The notes under the pieces were generated by a model. The model was not told the DNA's origin. It worked only from the letters and a program-made list of their open reading frames with translations, and ran no database searches. Shown one piece after another: positions 42,471 through 53,858 of a stretch of DNA of 64,000 nt. Positions within the stretch are counted from its first letter, which is position 1, and each line of letters starts with the position of its first letter. The position numbers were made by a program, and so were the translations under genes. Source of the stretch: Trifolium pratense (taxonomy: Eukaryota; Streptophyta; Magnoliopsida; Fabales; Fabaceae); the NCBI RefSeq assembly GCF_020283565.1, contig NC_060060.1, positions 50,022,015-50,086,014 on the forward strand, in the 5' to 3' direction.

Positions 42471-42917
42471 TCATACAAAACAATTCCTACGAGCATTTTT
42501 AGATGCAAATTCATTAATAATTGTTTCTATATCAATATGTTCTATCATATATTTCTCAATACATAAAATGGTTAGACCATTCAACATTTCTTGTGACATT
42601 GACGATCTCAAGTAGTTTTTCAATAATTTTAACTTCGAAAAACTTCTTTCTGCCGATGCAACAGTCACCAGCATAGTTAAGAGAATTCGATAAACAATTA
42701 CAATATTTGGATAACAATATGTGACTTTGACAATCTCAAGAATTTCAATGGCTGACATCAACACATTTGACAAACATATTTGCAACACTTTCAATTTAGA
42801 GAGAAAATCATCTACATCAACATCTGACAAATCCTTATGAGAAAAAGCAATCTTAAAATTTGTGCACGATTTTTGTAATTCATCATTATCCACTGATTTC
42901 ATAAAGATTAACGACAT
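42471..42917 (-). pseudogene. hAT-family transposase C-terminal fragment
   Basis: The 148-residue open piece contains VASAERSFSKLKLLKNYLRS and SMSQEMLNGLTILCIEKYM, the conserved C-terminal dimerisation region of hAT transposases (the plant TTF-type/ZMYM1-like group). The N-terminal BED/TTF zinc finger and the catalytic RNase H-like core are absent, as upstream sequence (higher coordinates) turns into an unrelated repeat at 42925. It is a relic and cannot make active transposase. It might have belonged to the same superfamily as the hAT-like MITEs in the window, but no shared ends were found. Confidence 0.8.
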
Positions 42918-42924
42918 ATAAAAA

Positions 42925-43108
42925 AAGGCGCAAACCGTTAATTTTGATGTATCTCAATAATATATCAAATGATTTTGGATTTGTCTGAAATTTTACACAA
43001 ATGATTTATATGATATAAACTTTCTATCTAACGGTGGATTTTATAAAATTTATATAGATTAAAATGTCATTGAGAGATGTAACATTTGGTGTCAAACTAG
43101 TTGGTGTC

Positions 43109-43110
<2 letters not shown>
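42925..43110. repeat. Dispersed repeat ending in a TA microsatellite
   Basis: Phrases AAACCGTTAATTTTGATG, ATATCAAATGATTTTGGATT and GGTGGATTTTATAAAATTTA recur, in the same order, at about 55660-55860, where they also run into a (TA)n tract. This is probably a MITE with a microsatellite end. Confidence 0.6.

Positions 43111-43176
<66 letters not shown>
43111..43176. repeat. (TA)n microsatellite
   Basis: About 32 TA units following the dispersed repeat. Confidence 0.95.
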
Positions 43177-43182
<6 letters not shown>

Positions 43183-44325
43183 CCCTTCGTTTGTTTTAGA
43201 GTAAACTTCCTCCTGGACTTTCAAATGCAACCATTTTCTATGCAAATGATAACATGCGTAATTTGGAGCCAATCAATCTCCCTTTCTTTTCTGTTTCATA
43301 GAAACTTCACTAGGTACTCATATCCACTTACTTAGTCTTCTTGGATCATAGTCATTATAGGATGATAAGAAGATTTCGGGCAACTCTTTATTTTCCTTTT
43401 GTGCTGTTTTTATTTCTATATTTATATATTGTATATTTGCCATTAAAAAAAAATATGATAAGAAGATAACGGAATAGAGTGGTACATGTGGTTTGTGAAG
43501 TAACTATTTTTAGTCCAAAATAAACCCATGTGAATAATTGAGCAATCAAAGTTTGACAAAGTCTTATTAAACTAGTCTCTTCTTAATATATCAACTCTTA
43601 ATTAAATTTAATGACCGCAAACATTTTTTATTTTTGAACAAATAAATATATTATTAATTAATCAGGTTTTTATACATATATTAATAATCAACTAGTTACC
43701 ATGTCCATGCGCTCGCACGGTTAATAATTGTACATCAATTATAGTATATCACTTTATGCTAATAAATAAAGTAATTCATACGAGTACAAATCAAAAGTAT
43801 TTAAGCTTTTATATTATTGACATTGTCTAATTCATTTCCACCGACTTATGTAAACTTGAAAGTATAAACAATCCAACAAATTTCGAATATTTTTTATAAA
43901 CTACATTTAAAGTGATATTTTTCAAAAATAATGATTTGGAAAAAATAATAAAATAAATATGAGCATTCATACAAATATATTAGAGTTATGATCGGTGTTT
44001 TTATTTAGCATAACAATTTAACAATGCTTTGATTAAAATAAAATAAAAAAAGTAGTGGAGAATATATGAATTAGTAGCAAAATCGTCAACATAAAAAGAA
44101 TGAAAAAAACATGGAAAAAAATAGCAAAATCGTCAACATAAAAAGAATGAAAAAAACATGGAAAAAAATGTTGTGAAAATTTTCTCAAGAATCTAGTGGA
44201 TGAAAGGTTTTATTGCTAAGTAAAGGGATGCACGTTTGACTCTCATGCTACACAAATTTCTAAATTCTTCTTTTCCTGATTTTTTTATATAAGAGGATAG
44301 GATAGCTGAAAAAATATGAATTATA

Positions 44326-44472
44326 GGCTTTGTTAACATGCAAAAGTGCACCATATAGTGCATGGTGCACAAGTCATCAATTTTATTATAACGAATACGA
44401 ATTTTATAAAATCCACCATTAATATGTACTAAATCGATGACTTGTGCACCATGGTGCATGGTAGAACTTGCC
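44326..44472. mobile_element. 147-bp MULE-type MITE
   Basis: Perfect 9-bp duplication TGAATTATA (44317-44325 and 44473-44481). Subterminal GTGCACCATATAGTGCATGG and CACCATGGTGCATGG are palindromic, and the interior AAGTCATC / GATGACTT pair. Non-coding. Confidence 0.85.
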
Positions 44473-44757
44473 TGAATTATATATACAACTATTAAAAAAA
44501 TCAATGAATTAAAAGCAAAAATATAAATTTAGTAGCAAATCAATCATCCTTTCTTATCGCTTTCATAGAAACTTTATTACTAGACTATGCACATACAGCC
44601 ATTGACTATAATTTCTTTGATTATTATATGATGATAAGAAGAGAAAATTGATAGTACATTTGGTTGTGAAATAGCTACGTTGACTCCATAAATTAACCCA
44701 CGTAAATAATTGAAAAATCAAAGTCCGACACATATTTTTCTTGAGGGTGAATTAGCT

Positions 44758-45522
44758 GTGTATATGGGTTGGGCAAATCTGGTCGACTCGGTCAAACCCA
44801 CCCAACCCAACCAAAAAAAGTGGGTTGAGTTAGGCAAATGAGTGGATATAAATTTCAAAAATGAAAAACCCATTAAAAAAATCGGGTTTCGAGTAAAACC
44901 GGACTCAACCCAAAAAATCCACTAACCCACTAGTGCTATGTTTCTTGAAATTTTTTTATGAAAATACTAAAGATTTTTTCATTTGATTATTAAATATTTT
45001 TATATTGAAAATGAGTTATACTATTTTTTACGAAAATAAAAAAGATTGAATAATTTTTATAAATAAATATGATAATTTTTCGCATTATTTTTTTAAAATT
45101 TTAAAAAATTGAATAATTTTCATAAACAAATATAGTGATTCAAGGTTTAGTCATTTAATATTAAAAAAAGCAAAAAAATCATTTGGATAACACGCTATCC
45201 AACCCGTAAATTAGTATATTTACACAAAAAATGAGTGATTATTTTTTATAGTGAAAAAAAGTTATCCTATTTTTCAAAAAGATACATTGATTGAGTTATT
45301 TTTTATGAGAAAATATGATGATTCAACATTTAGATATTTAATAAAAAAATAGAAAAATAATTTGGGTAACCCATAACCCAACCCGGAAATTAATGGATTT
45401 ACCCAACCCGGCCCAATGTTATAACGGGTGGTTATTTTACTAAACCCAACCCAAAGTACCATATGTGGTTTGGGTTTTGGTTTTAGCTAAACCCAACCCA
45501 ATCCGGCCCGCGTACACCCCTA
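44758..45522. mobile_element. 765-bp hAT-like element rich in GGGTTGGG/AACCCAACCC
   Basis: Flanked by GAATTAGCT (44749-44757 and 45523-45531). Right end ACACCCCTA and left GTGTATATGGGTTGGG are inverted. Paralogous copy B (near 51581) retains the uninterrupted GAATTAGC site. Subterminal CCAACCCAACC arrays are at both ends. No transposase. Confidence 0.75.
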
Positions 45523-45861
45523 GAATTAGCTCTGCTGCCTCTCATTGGGTGTACTCGCCGCATGTCGACAATAAGCTAACTATAATTTGAATAATTCTAA
45601 GTACAAGATATACAAGATCCTTCTAAGTATTTGCCGGTATCTGTACGCTACAAGAAAAATAGGATATATGTTGACGAAATATATCCCTTATAATGTGTCT
45701 TTTTCCGCACAATATGCGACAATTTAGTGGTGGAATAATTCTAAGACAATGAATTTGGACGTTGTTTCTGTCACAATGGCCCATTTGTTTTAATTACAGC
45801 AAAAATATGAAAATGAAACATTTGAGAAGCTACAAAGACTTTGATATAGACATAGTGGTGA

Positions 45862-46169
45862 CTTTGAGAAGCTCTAATTCGATGGTGGTGTGTCTCATTG
45901 TTTCTTTGTAATTGTATTTGCCTATTCGATCTTAGAGATTGTTAGGTTCCGATACCTTTTTATTTTCCTAAACTTTTTCTATACCGTTGTAACTTGTAAG
46001 TATGGTAAACAAACAGATTCTAGGGTGAGCAACCCAATCATATCTCTCAAGGTGGGTTGGGATATTGGGTGCTATAAACCATGAGAACCGTTGGATTGTG
46101 ATCTTGCACATGTTCTTTCACACACTTGATTTTTTCTCTCTCAAAGAACCAACACAACCACACCCCTGA
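45862..46169. other. Intergenic sequence, no gene seen
   Basis: A 64-codon plus-strand frame (45890-46084) has no domain and I do not support it. Confidence 0.3.
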
Positions 46170-46360
46170 CCGTTAAGAAGTCTCATATCGGTTGAGAGAT
46201 GACCTGAATAAATGTTTATAAAGTGAGGGCAATTCTCACCTTACAAGCTTGTTTTGTAGGGTTGAGAGATGACCTGCATAAGTGTTTGTAAAGTGAGGGC
46301 AATCCTCACCTTATAAGTCGGTTTTGCAGGATTGAGTTAGGCCCAACTCTTAATTCTAAG
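46170..46360 (-). repeat. Legume TRIM-like repeat fragment
   Basis: Reverse complement of the 39660-39780 family: CACCTTATAAGTCGGTTTTG and GAGTTAGGCCCAACTC. An ~80-bp unit (GAGAGATGACCTG...) is duplicated in tandem. It is split from its continuation at 47170 by the hAT MITE. Confidence 0.6.
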
Positions 46361-47161
46361 CAGTGGCGGAGCCACAGTAGGGGCAAGGGGTGGCCACAGT
46401 CCCCCCCAATATTTCCAACTTTTTTTACACTATATTGATATACTATTAAATTAGGCTTATGTACATTTTTTATTTGCCTGTATACATATTTTCTTTTTGC
46501 TGATAAAAAGTCATATCCTTGATCACATAAAAGAATATTAAAATAGACATATATGAAAGATTATTACTCTCATTTTATCATAGATTTAATTTGTATTTAT
46601 GAATAGATAAAATAATTCTTACACCAACATTAATCATAAATGTTGAATTATTAAAATATGATTTTTTTTACCGTGATATTTAGTTAGGTATCAATATCTC
46701 GTAGACAAAATGCATTTAAAATGATATTTTAATATAATTAATATAAAATATGACATGACATTCAATTTTATCTATGAGAGTATTCAACTAAATTCCGAAG
46801 TACCAAAGTATTCACCTTATTAAAAAAATACTCATCATTAATAATATCTTTCTAAAAGACATGCGTTTACTGGAAAAATATTGTATCAAAATGAATTTTT
46901 TTTACTATAATTTTTATAATCTCTTTTTAAGTGGTTTTTTGTCTTTTCACATGATATATTTCTTCGCACTACTATATTCTAAATGTAATTGAAAAAATTA
47001 AGTTTAAAGATGGTTAGGTAAAAAATAATTCACTTATTTCATTTACTTATAAATTCTAAAATTATTTGTATATATTGAACACTTAAAATATATTTTTTCT
47101 CTTCGGAATTAAACTTGTTGGACTTGGTCCCCCCAAGTTTTAATTCCTGGCTCCGCCCCTG
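46361..47161. mobile_element. Non-autonomous hAT element (801 bp)
   Basis: Terminal repeats CAGTGGCGGAGCCA and (reverse complement of the right end) CAGGGGCGGAGCCA, with a perfect 8-bp duplication ATTCTAAG (46353-46360 and 47162-47169). Both are diagnostic of hAT elements. The interior is AT-rich and non-coding. Confidence 0.92.
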
Positions 47162-47179
47162 ATTCTAAGGCTAACCCCT

Positions 47180-48191
47180 TGTTCTAATTTTACTGTTAGT
47201 TCTTCTTATCAAAGAAACACAAACTTTTACTGTTCATGGGCATGGGAATACCTTATAAGATTTCAAGATTTTATCTCTTTTACTTTTAAATTCATCTTTT
47301 CTATGTCTCAAATCCTGAAATTAGTTTATCGTTTTTTTTTTGTTATGGTTTATATTATGATGTTTAATTACAAACACTTTTCCTCTACTATCTAGAATTT
47401 TCTTGAGCTAAAACCCTTTGCGCTATTTTTTTTTATTGCTTTCACCCTCTGGTTCTTAGGAGAAGGGGCCCCTAGTAGTCCAGAGTTCGGGGCGAGTTTT
47501 GGCATCAAGTGGTTCCAGTCCCCCCTTAAATACAGTTGCGGGGGAACGAACCGTGTTCCTCCTTACAAAGTTCAACACCAATCACCACTGAACCAACTAA
47601 CATTTGGTGCTTTTCGCTATTTTCTGTTTGTTGTTCTTCAATGTTTCCTTTTTATTATAAGGAAAATGCTAAACAGTGCCTGTTTAGCATTGTTCTAATT
47701 TTACTGTTAGTTCTTCTTATCAAAGAAACACAAACTTTTACTGTTCATGGGCATGGGAATACCTTATAAGATTTCAAGATTTTATCTCTTTTACTTTTAA
47801 ATTCATCTTTTCTATGTCTCAAATCCTGAAATTAGTTTATCGTTTTTTTTTTGTTATGGTTTATATTATGATGTTTAATTACAAACACTTTTCCTCTACT
47901 ATCTAGAATTTTCTTGAGCTAAAACCCTTTGCGCTATTTTTTTTTATTGCTTTCACCCTCTGGTTCTTAGGAGAAGGGGCCCCTAGTAGTCCAGAGTTCG
48001 GGGCGAGTTTTGGCATCAAGTGGTTCCAGTCCCCCCTTAAATACAGTTGCGGGGGAACGAACCGTGTTCCTCCTTACAAAGTTCAACACCAATCACCACT
48101 GAACCAACTAACATTTGGTGCTTTTCGCTATTTTCTGTTTGTTGTTCTTCAATGTTTCCTTTTTATTATAAGGAAAATGCTAAACAGTGCC
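47180..48191 (+). repeat. 511-bp tandem duplication (two nearly identical copies)
   Basis: 47180-47680 reappears at 47691-48191 with no difference that I noticed. Each copy holds the same SINE-like sequence and the left end of a MULE MITE. At the junction, copy 1 ends in a perfect palindrome ATGCTAAACA-5 nt-TGTTTAGCAT (47666-47690). The duplication must be recent. Confidence 0.95.
47490..47605 (-). repeat. tRNA-derived SINE-like repeat (copy in first duplicate)
   Basis: Minus strand: TTAGTTGGTTCAGTGGTG as A-box region, GGTTCGTTCCCCCGC as a degenerate B box, then the same tail as at 3893-4017. Also present at 48001-48117 within the second duplicate. Confidence 0.5.
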
Positions 48192-48346
48192 CCGGGGGCA
48201 CTGTTTAAGGAACCAAATATAGTAATATCATATTGAAGTTTGTGCAGTCAACGCCTCGAAAGTCTAAAAAGTGTTATTTTCAATTTTAAAATTTCCTTTT
48301 TTGGTTTCCTTAACCAGTGCCCCGGAGGCACCGGTTAGCATGACCC
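48172..48346. mobile_element. 175-bp MULE-type MITE with GC-rich terminal hairpins
   Basis: Perfect 9-bp duplication TTATTATAA (48163-48171 and 48347-48355). Ends GGAAAATGCTAAACAGTGCC and (reverse complement) GGGTCATGCTAACCGGTGCC. AGTGCCCCGGGGGCACT forms a short hairpin at each end. Related to 56248-56442 and 17919-18092. Confidence 0.9.
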
Positions 48347-48359
48347 TTATTATAATACC

Positions 48360-49092
48360 AATAATAATGATTAATAACAACTAAATCGGTGTTTTTTTTA
48401 ATTGAGTGGATGAAGAGGATGGACAGGTGATATAGATTATTGCAAGATGAGAGAATCCCACATCAACTATAAATTTGAAGAATTAATGCTAAATTTAGAG
48501 AGATGTGATCTCTATTAATTGAACTATATTTTGCATTTTTCATTTTAAGTCATTAGGAAAAACAAAAAAATAAAATAATAATTTGCCCGCCGGCCAACTC
48601 AGTCAATGCCTCCGCCCCACTTTTTTAGTAGGTTAGGAGGGACGGATCAACTTAAAACAGGCTGGGAGCACTATGAGCACTTATTAGCATTTCCCTAAAT
48701 ATAATATTTTTTGTGAAAGAATATTTTTTTTTGGATATATAATGTATGGTTATATAGATATTATTTGTTCATATAATAATCAATCTTAAATACAAATTAA
48801 AAATAATTTAATGTTTTTTCACAAATATTAATACATGATATAAAAACATAACTTAAATTTTGTCTCTTCAAATAATTGTAATAATATCGTTGTAAAGATA
48901 AATAATTCAAATAATTCTTTTAAAATAAACTAAAATGAATTTTTGTTTGTGTAAATTACAAAGATGAAAAATATTTCTTATCTTGTTCCTCTCTCTAATA
49001 TTGAATATGTCCCTTCTTGGATCCTTTTAAAGTAAACTTCCTCCTGGACTTCAAATGCAACCATTTTCTATGCAATTGCTGAAATTAGAAGA
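48360..49092. other. AT-rich intergenic sequence; start of segmental duplicate copy B near 49000
   Basis: GCCCGCCGGCCAACTC (48585-48600) is an isolated GC-rich patch. No gene is seen. Confidence 0.3.
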
Positions 49093-49097
49093 CATTT

Positions 49098-49538
49098 TGA
49101 TGTTGGAGAGTTTCTTTAATAATTTATTATTTTAGCTATATTTAGTTTTATTATATTTTAGGCAGATTTCTTATTTTTATATTTCACCTAGATTAGTTAA
49201 TTTTATATTTTAGGTAGATTTGTTATTTTTATTTAGTTAGGTTTGTTATTTTTATTTTTACAATCTTTTAGAAGATTTGTTATTTTTATTTTTCACCACT
49301 ATTTAAACCAAACTATTGTAGCCTTGAAAGACAACCTTTTGATTTAATAAAAATATAGAGATTTTTCTCAAATTTGGTGGATTCCAAATTACTCCTTCTG
49401 GTGGATTCCGGAAGTCTAGTGGATTCTAGATTACTTACTTTTTCTGGTGGATTCCGGAAATCAGGTTTGTCGCTTGCGAACCTGTGTTTTATTATAGGAT
49501 TAGCGCTTGCATTTCCTTCACGCTTCCGTACTGCGTCA
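49098..49538 (+). repeat. 5' LTR of the small LTR element
   Basis: 441 bp; lacks a 26-bp piece (around CCAGAGCCTTATCTGAC) present in the other LTR. AT-rich, with repeated GATTTGTTATTTTTATTT. Confidence 0.93.
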
Positions 49539-49540
49539 GT

Positions 49541-49552
49541 TGGTATCAGAGC
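49541..49552 (+). promoter_or_regulatory. Primer-binding site (initiator tRNA-Met)
   Basis: TGGTATCAGAGC, a full 12-base match to the expected site, two bases past the LTR. Confidence 0.9.
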
Positions 49553-49613
49553 AGGTTTCTCCTGTTCTTTTCCTAACGTGATCAACCATGGGAGAATCAA
49601 TTCCGGTTATTAG

Positions 49614-50072
49614 GTTCGCAATAACAATCATATTGTTACGTACATAAAATCAGAACATACTCGTGGTGAATCTGATTTGGAATACTATGAGCGTCGATAT
49701 TACAAAAGGTTGAAGGATGATTACTACGAGTTTAAAATCTCTGATTCGACATATCGTTGTCCGTTTTGTTACAACAAAGATTACTCGTTGTCCGGCCTTT
49801 TGAGGCATGCTTACAGAATGACAGGTAACTCGCGTAAAACGATTAAATATATTGCTAAACATTCTGTTTTGATAACTTATGTTAATTGGTATGTTAATGT
49901 TAAATTTGAGGAAGCATTTAGCATCTTCAATAATGCCAATAACAACAATCATGCCAATAATTTTCATCTACGCCACATAGCTACTGAAACCCTAGATGAT
50001 AACCAGCCATCTCTTCCCGAGAAACTTGACGATCCTGCGCTTATAAATCCGAACCGAAAGAAACCGAAGTAG
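49614..50072 (+). pseudogene. zf-XS-like zinc-finger fragment (SGS3/FDM family) inside the LTR element
   Basis: The frame is open from 49614 with no ATG before the finger. An ATG at 49588 (MGESIPV...) lies in another frame, so one indel probably broke the original start region. Counting from 49677, residues 26-65 hold CPFC (C28, C31), LLRHA (H44) and AKHSVL (H62), the C2-H-H spacing of the zf-XS finger. The preceding EYYERRYYKRLKDDYYEFKI also resembles the segment before the finger in FDM/IDN2-like proteins. That family binds double-stranded RNA (XS domain) and acts in RNA-directed DNA methylation and siRNA production. The XS and XH domains are not present here. Identification is by eye; a different CCHH finger is possible. 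Confidence 0.55.
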
Positions 50073-50689
50073 TTGTTGAACAAGATGCTTCGGTTGAAGT
50101 TGATGAATCGAAAGATGATAAGGAAGAGATCGATGAACATGATGATTCAGAGAAAGAGGATCAAACAGACGTGGAGTTTAAAATGGTAGAAACTACAATT
50201 GATGAGGAAGGAGTGCTCAATCTAGAATTGGAGGGTAGTTTCAATGAGAACAACAATAACATGGATTATGACATCCAAACAGAGGCGACACCCGAAATTG
50301 ATAAAGAAATAAAGGAGGAAGAAGGTCATGTAACAAATTTATCGTCATCGGCAACACGGTATGATGCAACTTCAAGGACAACACAAACAGAGGAACTTAT
50401 GAACATTGATCGGTATTTCCATGTTATGCATATAAGCTCTACCTCCACTGTGGAGTTATTAGATGTGTTAACAAGTTGTTATCTCAAGTTAGAGGAGAAA
50501 AACAAAGAGCAAAAAGTAGCAATCAAGCAAACGAGAAAGAATTTGATAATTAAAGCAGAACCAGTACTAAGTTTCTACTATGATAAACGCATGAGTCAGT
50601 ATCAAGCATATGAGGTTCTTTATCAAGATAAGAACTCGGGGTCGAGTTCTTTTGAGGTAGAGGAGACTGATGTAGGAGAGTTTCCTTAA
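50030..50689 (+). pseudogene. Acidic/coiled-coil open frame, continuation of the captured sequence
   Basis: Open in another phase from 50030 (after TGA at 50027-50029) to a stop at 50687-50689, overlapping the finger frame by ~42 nt, so a single shift could have linked them. The N-terminal part is Glu/Asp-rich (KDDKEEIDEHDDSEKEDQ), the middle is Asn/Thr-rich and the C-terminal part is Lys/Glu-rich and helical (CYLKLEEKNKEQKVAIKQ). No family is recognised. The last codons lie within the 3' LTR, whose start supplies the stop. No protein expression can be claimed. Confidence 0.4.
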
Positions 50690-51134
50690 TAATTTATTAT
50701 TTTAGCTATATTTAGTTTTATTATATTTTAGGCAGATTTCTTATTTTTATATTTCACCTAGATTAGTTAATTTTATATTTTAGGTAGATTTGTTATTTTT
50801 ATTTAGTTAGGTTTGTTATTTTTATTTTTACAATCTTTTAGAAGATTTGTTATTTTTATTTTTCACCACTATTTAAACCAAACTATTGTAGCCTTGAAAG
50901 ACAACCTTTTGATTTAATAAAAATATAGAGATTTTTCTCAAATTTGGTGGATTCCAAATTACTCCTTCTGGTGGATTCCGGAAGTCTAGTGAATTCTAGA
51001 TTAGTTACTTTTTTTTGTGGATTCCGGAAATCTGGTGGATTCCAGAGCCTTATCTGACAGGTTTGTCACTTGCGAACCTGTGTTTTATTATAGGATTAGC
51101 GCTTGCTTTTCCTTCACGCTTCCGTACTGCGTCA
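50668..51134 (+). repeat. 3' LTR of the small LTR element
   Basis: 467 bp; pairs with 49098-49538. Confidence 0.93.
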
Positions 51135-52130
51135 CATTTTGTCCTCATGCATGTTTGATAACATAATTTAGAGCAAATCAATCTCCCTTTCTTCTCTCTT
51201 TCATAGAAACTTCACTAGATTCATATCCACTTACTTCCATTGGTCATTGGTCATTGGTCATTATATGATGATAAGAAGATAACGGATTGGTGGTACATGT
51301 GGTTGTGAAGTTATTATTTTGAGTCCATAAATCAACCATGTGGATAATTAGCACATCAATCTTATTTTCTTATCTCTTTCATAGAAAACTTTATTACGAG
51401 ACTCATATGCACTTACGGCCATCGACACTTGTTTCTTGGATTATTATATGATGATAAGAAGAGAAAATTGATAGTACATGCAAGTGGTTGTGAAATAGCT
51501 ATGTTGACTCCATAAATCAACCCATGTAAATAATTGAAAAATCAAAGTCCGACATAGTCTTTTTGAGGGTGAATTAGCCGGTATAATAAAATAAATTAGG
51601 TTTTCATAGCACATTTTTATCATCTGTTTGGTTAGAAGAAAAGAAAATGGGAAGCAAGAAAAATACGAAAATTGATGAATGAACTTAAACTAAATCTTAG
51701 TCCAAGTTCATTGATCGGTTTTCATGTTTTTCTTCCTTCCCGCTTTCTTTTCTTCCAACCAAACAGGTATTTTCCGGTATTTACATACAGATATAAATAC
51801 TATTTTAATAAAAAGATCAAATTACATCGGTGTAATTTTAAAATAATGTATTTTTATTATTAAAAAATTATGTGGTATCTATAAATTCGGGTGTAGGAAG
51901 TGTGGACAAACAATGGATTTGGTTGGTCACAGTGGTACATTTTTTTTAGTTACAACAAATATATGAAAATGAAACATTGGCATGAAGCTAATTGGAATAA
52001 AATAACATTTGTTTGGCTATTATGCAGCGTTTATTATGGCCTCTTACAAAGACTTTGATATCGACACAAACTCAATAATGTTTGAACTGTAATTATGGTA
52101 AGTACAGGGACGGAGCCATAATTATTTTTT

Positions 52131-52890
52131 GGAAAATGTTAACCTGTGCATCAATGACACCGATCTGAATCCTCTGCAGCGGTGATGCCTGCTGCCATTT
52201 TTGCTGCAGTTTGTGGAACGTTGGATTGTGGCATGCTCCGTCAATAACTAGCGCACATAATAATATAGGTTGTGCTACTGCTAGTGTGCTATTTTTATTC
52301 TTTATATATTGTACTAGTGTGTGTGGTGCTATTTAAATATTTTTACTATACTAAGACCCAAAATAAATAAATTTTCTTCTATACAACATGTTTAATATTA
52401 TTATTGATTTAAAAAATAATAATTGACTAACAAAAGATAAACCATCATTTTGGTCTCTAAAAATTTACTCCCTCCATTTTTCTTTAAGTGTCATTTTACG
52501 TCGAATTTATCTTTTCTATTTAATTGTTGTTTTGATATTTTAAGAGTACGATTTGTCGATTATAACCATTGTCAATTTCTCTTATTTTTTTCAAGAAAAC
52601 TAGTTAATTTTATATATTTGGAAAACTAAAGTTTTTTTTTAAATTTTTTTGGTACATAACATATTAATTTTATTTTATTTACATAATATTTTATTAACAT
52701 ATTAAAGTTTTATTTACATCACCGCCGAGGATCCAAATGCTCAATGACACATGTTAAGAATACAAATATAGTAATATTCTTTTGTAATTTGTGTATTATA
52801 CTTTTTAAACATTAAATTCTTTTATGTTACTAATTGCAAATTTCTATTTTTAGATAACATGTGCCATTAGTGCACATGTTAACATGACCC
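52131..52890. mobile_element. MULE-type MITE (same family as 30711-30886), split by another insertion
   Basis: 9-bp duplication TTATTTTTT (52122-52130 and 52891-52899). Ends GGAAAATGTTAACCTGTGC and (reverse complement) GGGTCATGTTAACATGTGC. Removal of 52161-52750 leaves a ~170-bp element closely matching the intact copy. Confidence 0.85.
52161..52740. mobile_element. Nested 580-bp TIR element
   Basis: Flanked by TCAATGACAC on both sides (52151-52160 and 52741-52750), i.e. a 9-10-bp duplication. Ends GAATCCTCTGCAGCGGTGATG and (reverse complement) GGATCCTCGGCGGTGATG are imperfect inverted repeats. A Stowaway-like ACTCCCTCCATTTTTC lies inside at ~52468. Confidence 0.8.
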
Positions 52891-53858
52891 TTATTTTTTT
52901 AGTGGTAACAAAAGGTTGAAACAAGGTGAATTTTTTCATAAATATTTTATTTGAGGTGCAAACTTGCTTAAATGTTCATGAAATATAACTTGTTAGAAAT
53001 TTGACATTGTACGCTCAAAAAACGAAAAAGTTCAAATCCCCTTGAGAAAAACGCCGCAACTATAAGCATGTGATATTGAGATAACATTATGAGGCCGCAA
53101 CTATTTGCATGTGATACTGAAATTTTCAAAGGAGAATTCTATGGTGCAGCCACAAAAATGGCTTCTTTAGTGAAGTTGCCATTGTGGCTGATGAAACAAA
53201 TAGTTGAATTGGTCAACTGCCACATAGGATTATATAGTGTGGAAGGTTTACCATACATCTTATTGTCAATTTTCATTGCAAATAAGTCCCTAACAAATTA
53301 AAACTTACAAAATTACCCCAAACTTAATATTGTTTTATTAATTATAATTGTTATGGTTAAAAATCAATTAAAATCACAAGTTCACAACAACATCATCGTT
53401 TCTGTTCATCTTCCATTTCTATTGAAAAAAAAAATCTCTTCTTCTTCCAACATAAGGTTTACATATAAACAAAAAAAATTCTTCATCTTCATCCTAATTG
53501 ATCTGATCTGATGTATTAAAGTTTATGGTATAGATGGTTGAAGGTAGTGGCTAGAGTTTCTCTTGACTCTTGATGAGTTATCTTCATGAAAAAAACATTA
53601 AAAAAAGTTACAAAAATAATAGATCTGAGTTCATTATCAATTAGTAGAATGAATAGATCTGGATTTAAAGTTGGAAAATAAGAACAAACATATATCACTT
53701 CATCAACAAAAATAATTTTAGGTTTCTTGTTTTAGACCATTTGAATCAAAAGTAAAATCATAAATATATTGTAAATGGTTTTTGTGATGTTTCTGGATGA
53801 TTAAATGTTATTTTCGTCGTTTGAATGAACCTGATACTGTCGGGTTTCGAGCTTGGAT

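Larger units (their letters stand above)
43180..45860. repeat. Segmental duplicate copy A
   Basis: Non-coding segment whose pieces recur in order at 49000-52080: AAACTTCCTCCTGGACTT (43204 / 49032), AGAAACTTCACTAG, ATGATGATAAGAAGAGAAAA (44628 / 51449), TTGACTCCATAAATYAACCC, GACATAGTCT-type sequence and AATATGAAAATGAAACATT (45805 / 51958). Copy A carries the MITE 44326-44472 and the hAT-like element 44758-45522, which copy B lacks. Confidence 0.75.
49098..51134 (+). mobile_element. Small non-autonomous LTR retrotransposon carrying a host-like gene fragment
   Basis: LTRs 49098-49538 (441 bp) and 50668-51134 (467 bp; a 26-bp indel explains the difference) both begin TGATGTWGGAGAG and end GTACTGCGTCA. 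The 5-bp target duplication CATTT is at 49093-49097 and 51135-51139. A primer site (TGGTATCAGAGC) starts at 49541, and purine-rich GAGGTAGAGGAGAC precedes the 3' LTR. The 1.13-kb interior has no gag-pol, only the two open pieces described below. It depends on another element's proteins for movement. Confidence 0.93.
49000..52085. repeat. Segmental duplicate copy B
   Basis: Counterpart of 43180-45860 and interrupted by the LTR element at 49098-51134. The 51150-51340 and 51345-51590 parts are themselves related (TTCTCTCTTTCATAGAAACT ... ATATGATGATAAGAAGA twice), as they are in copy A. Confidence 0.75.
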
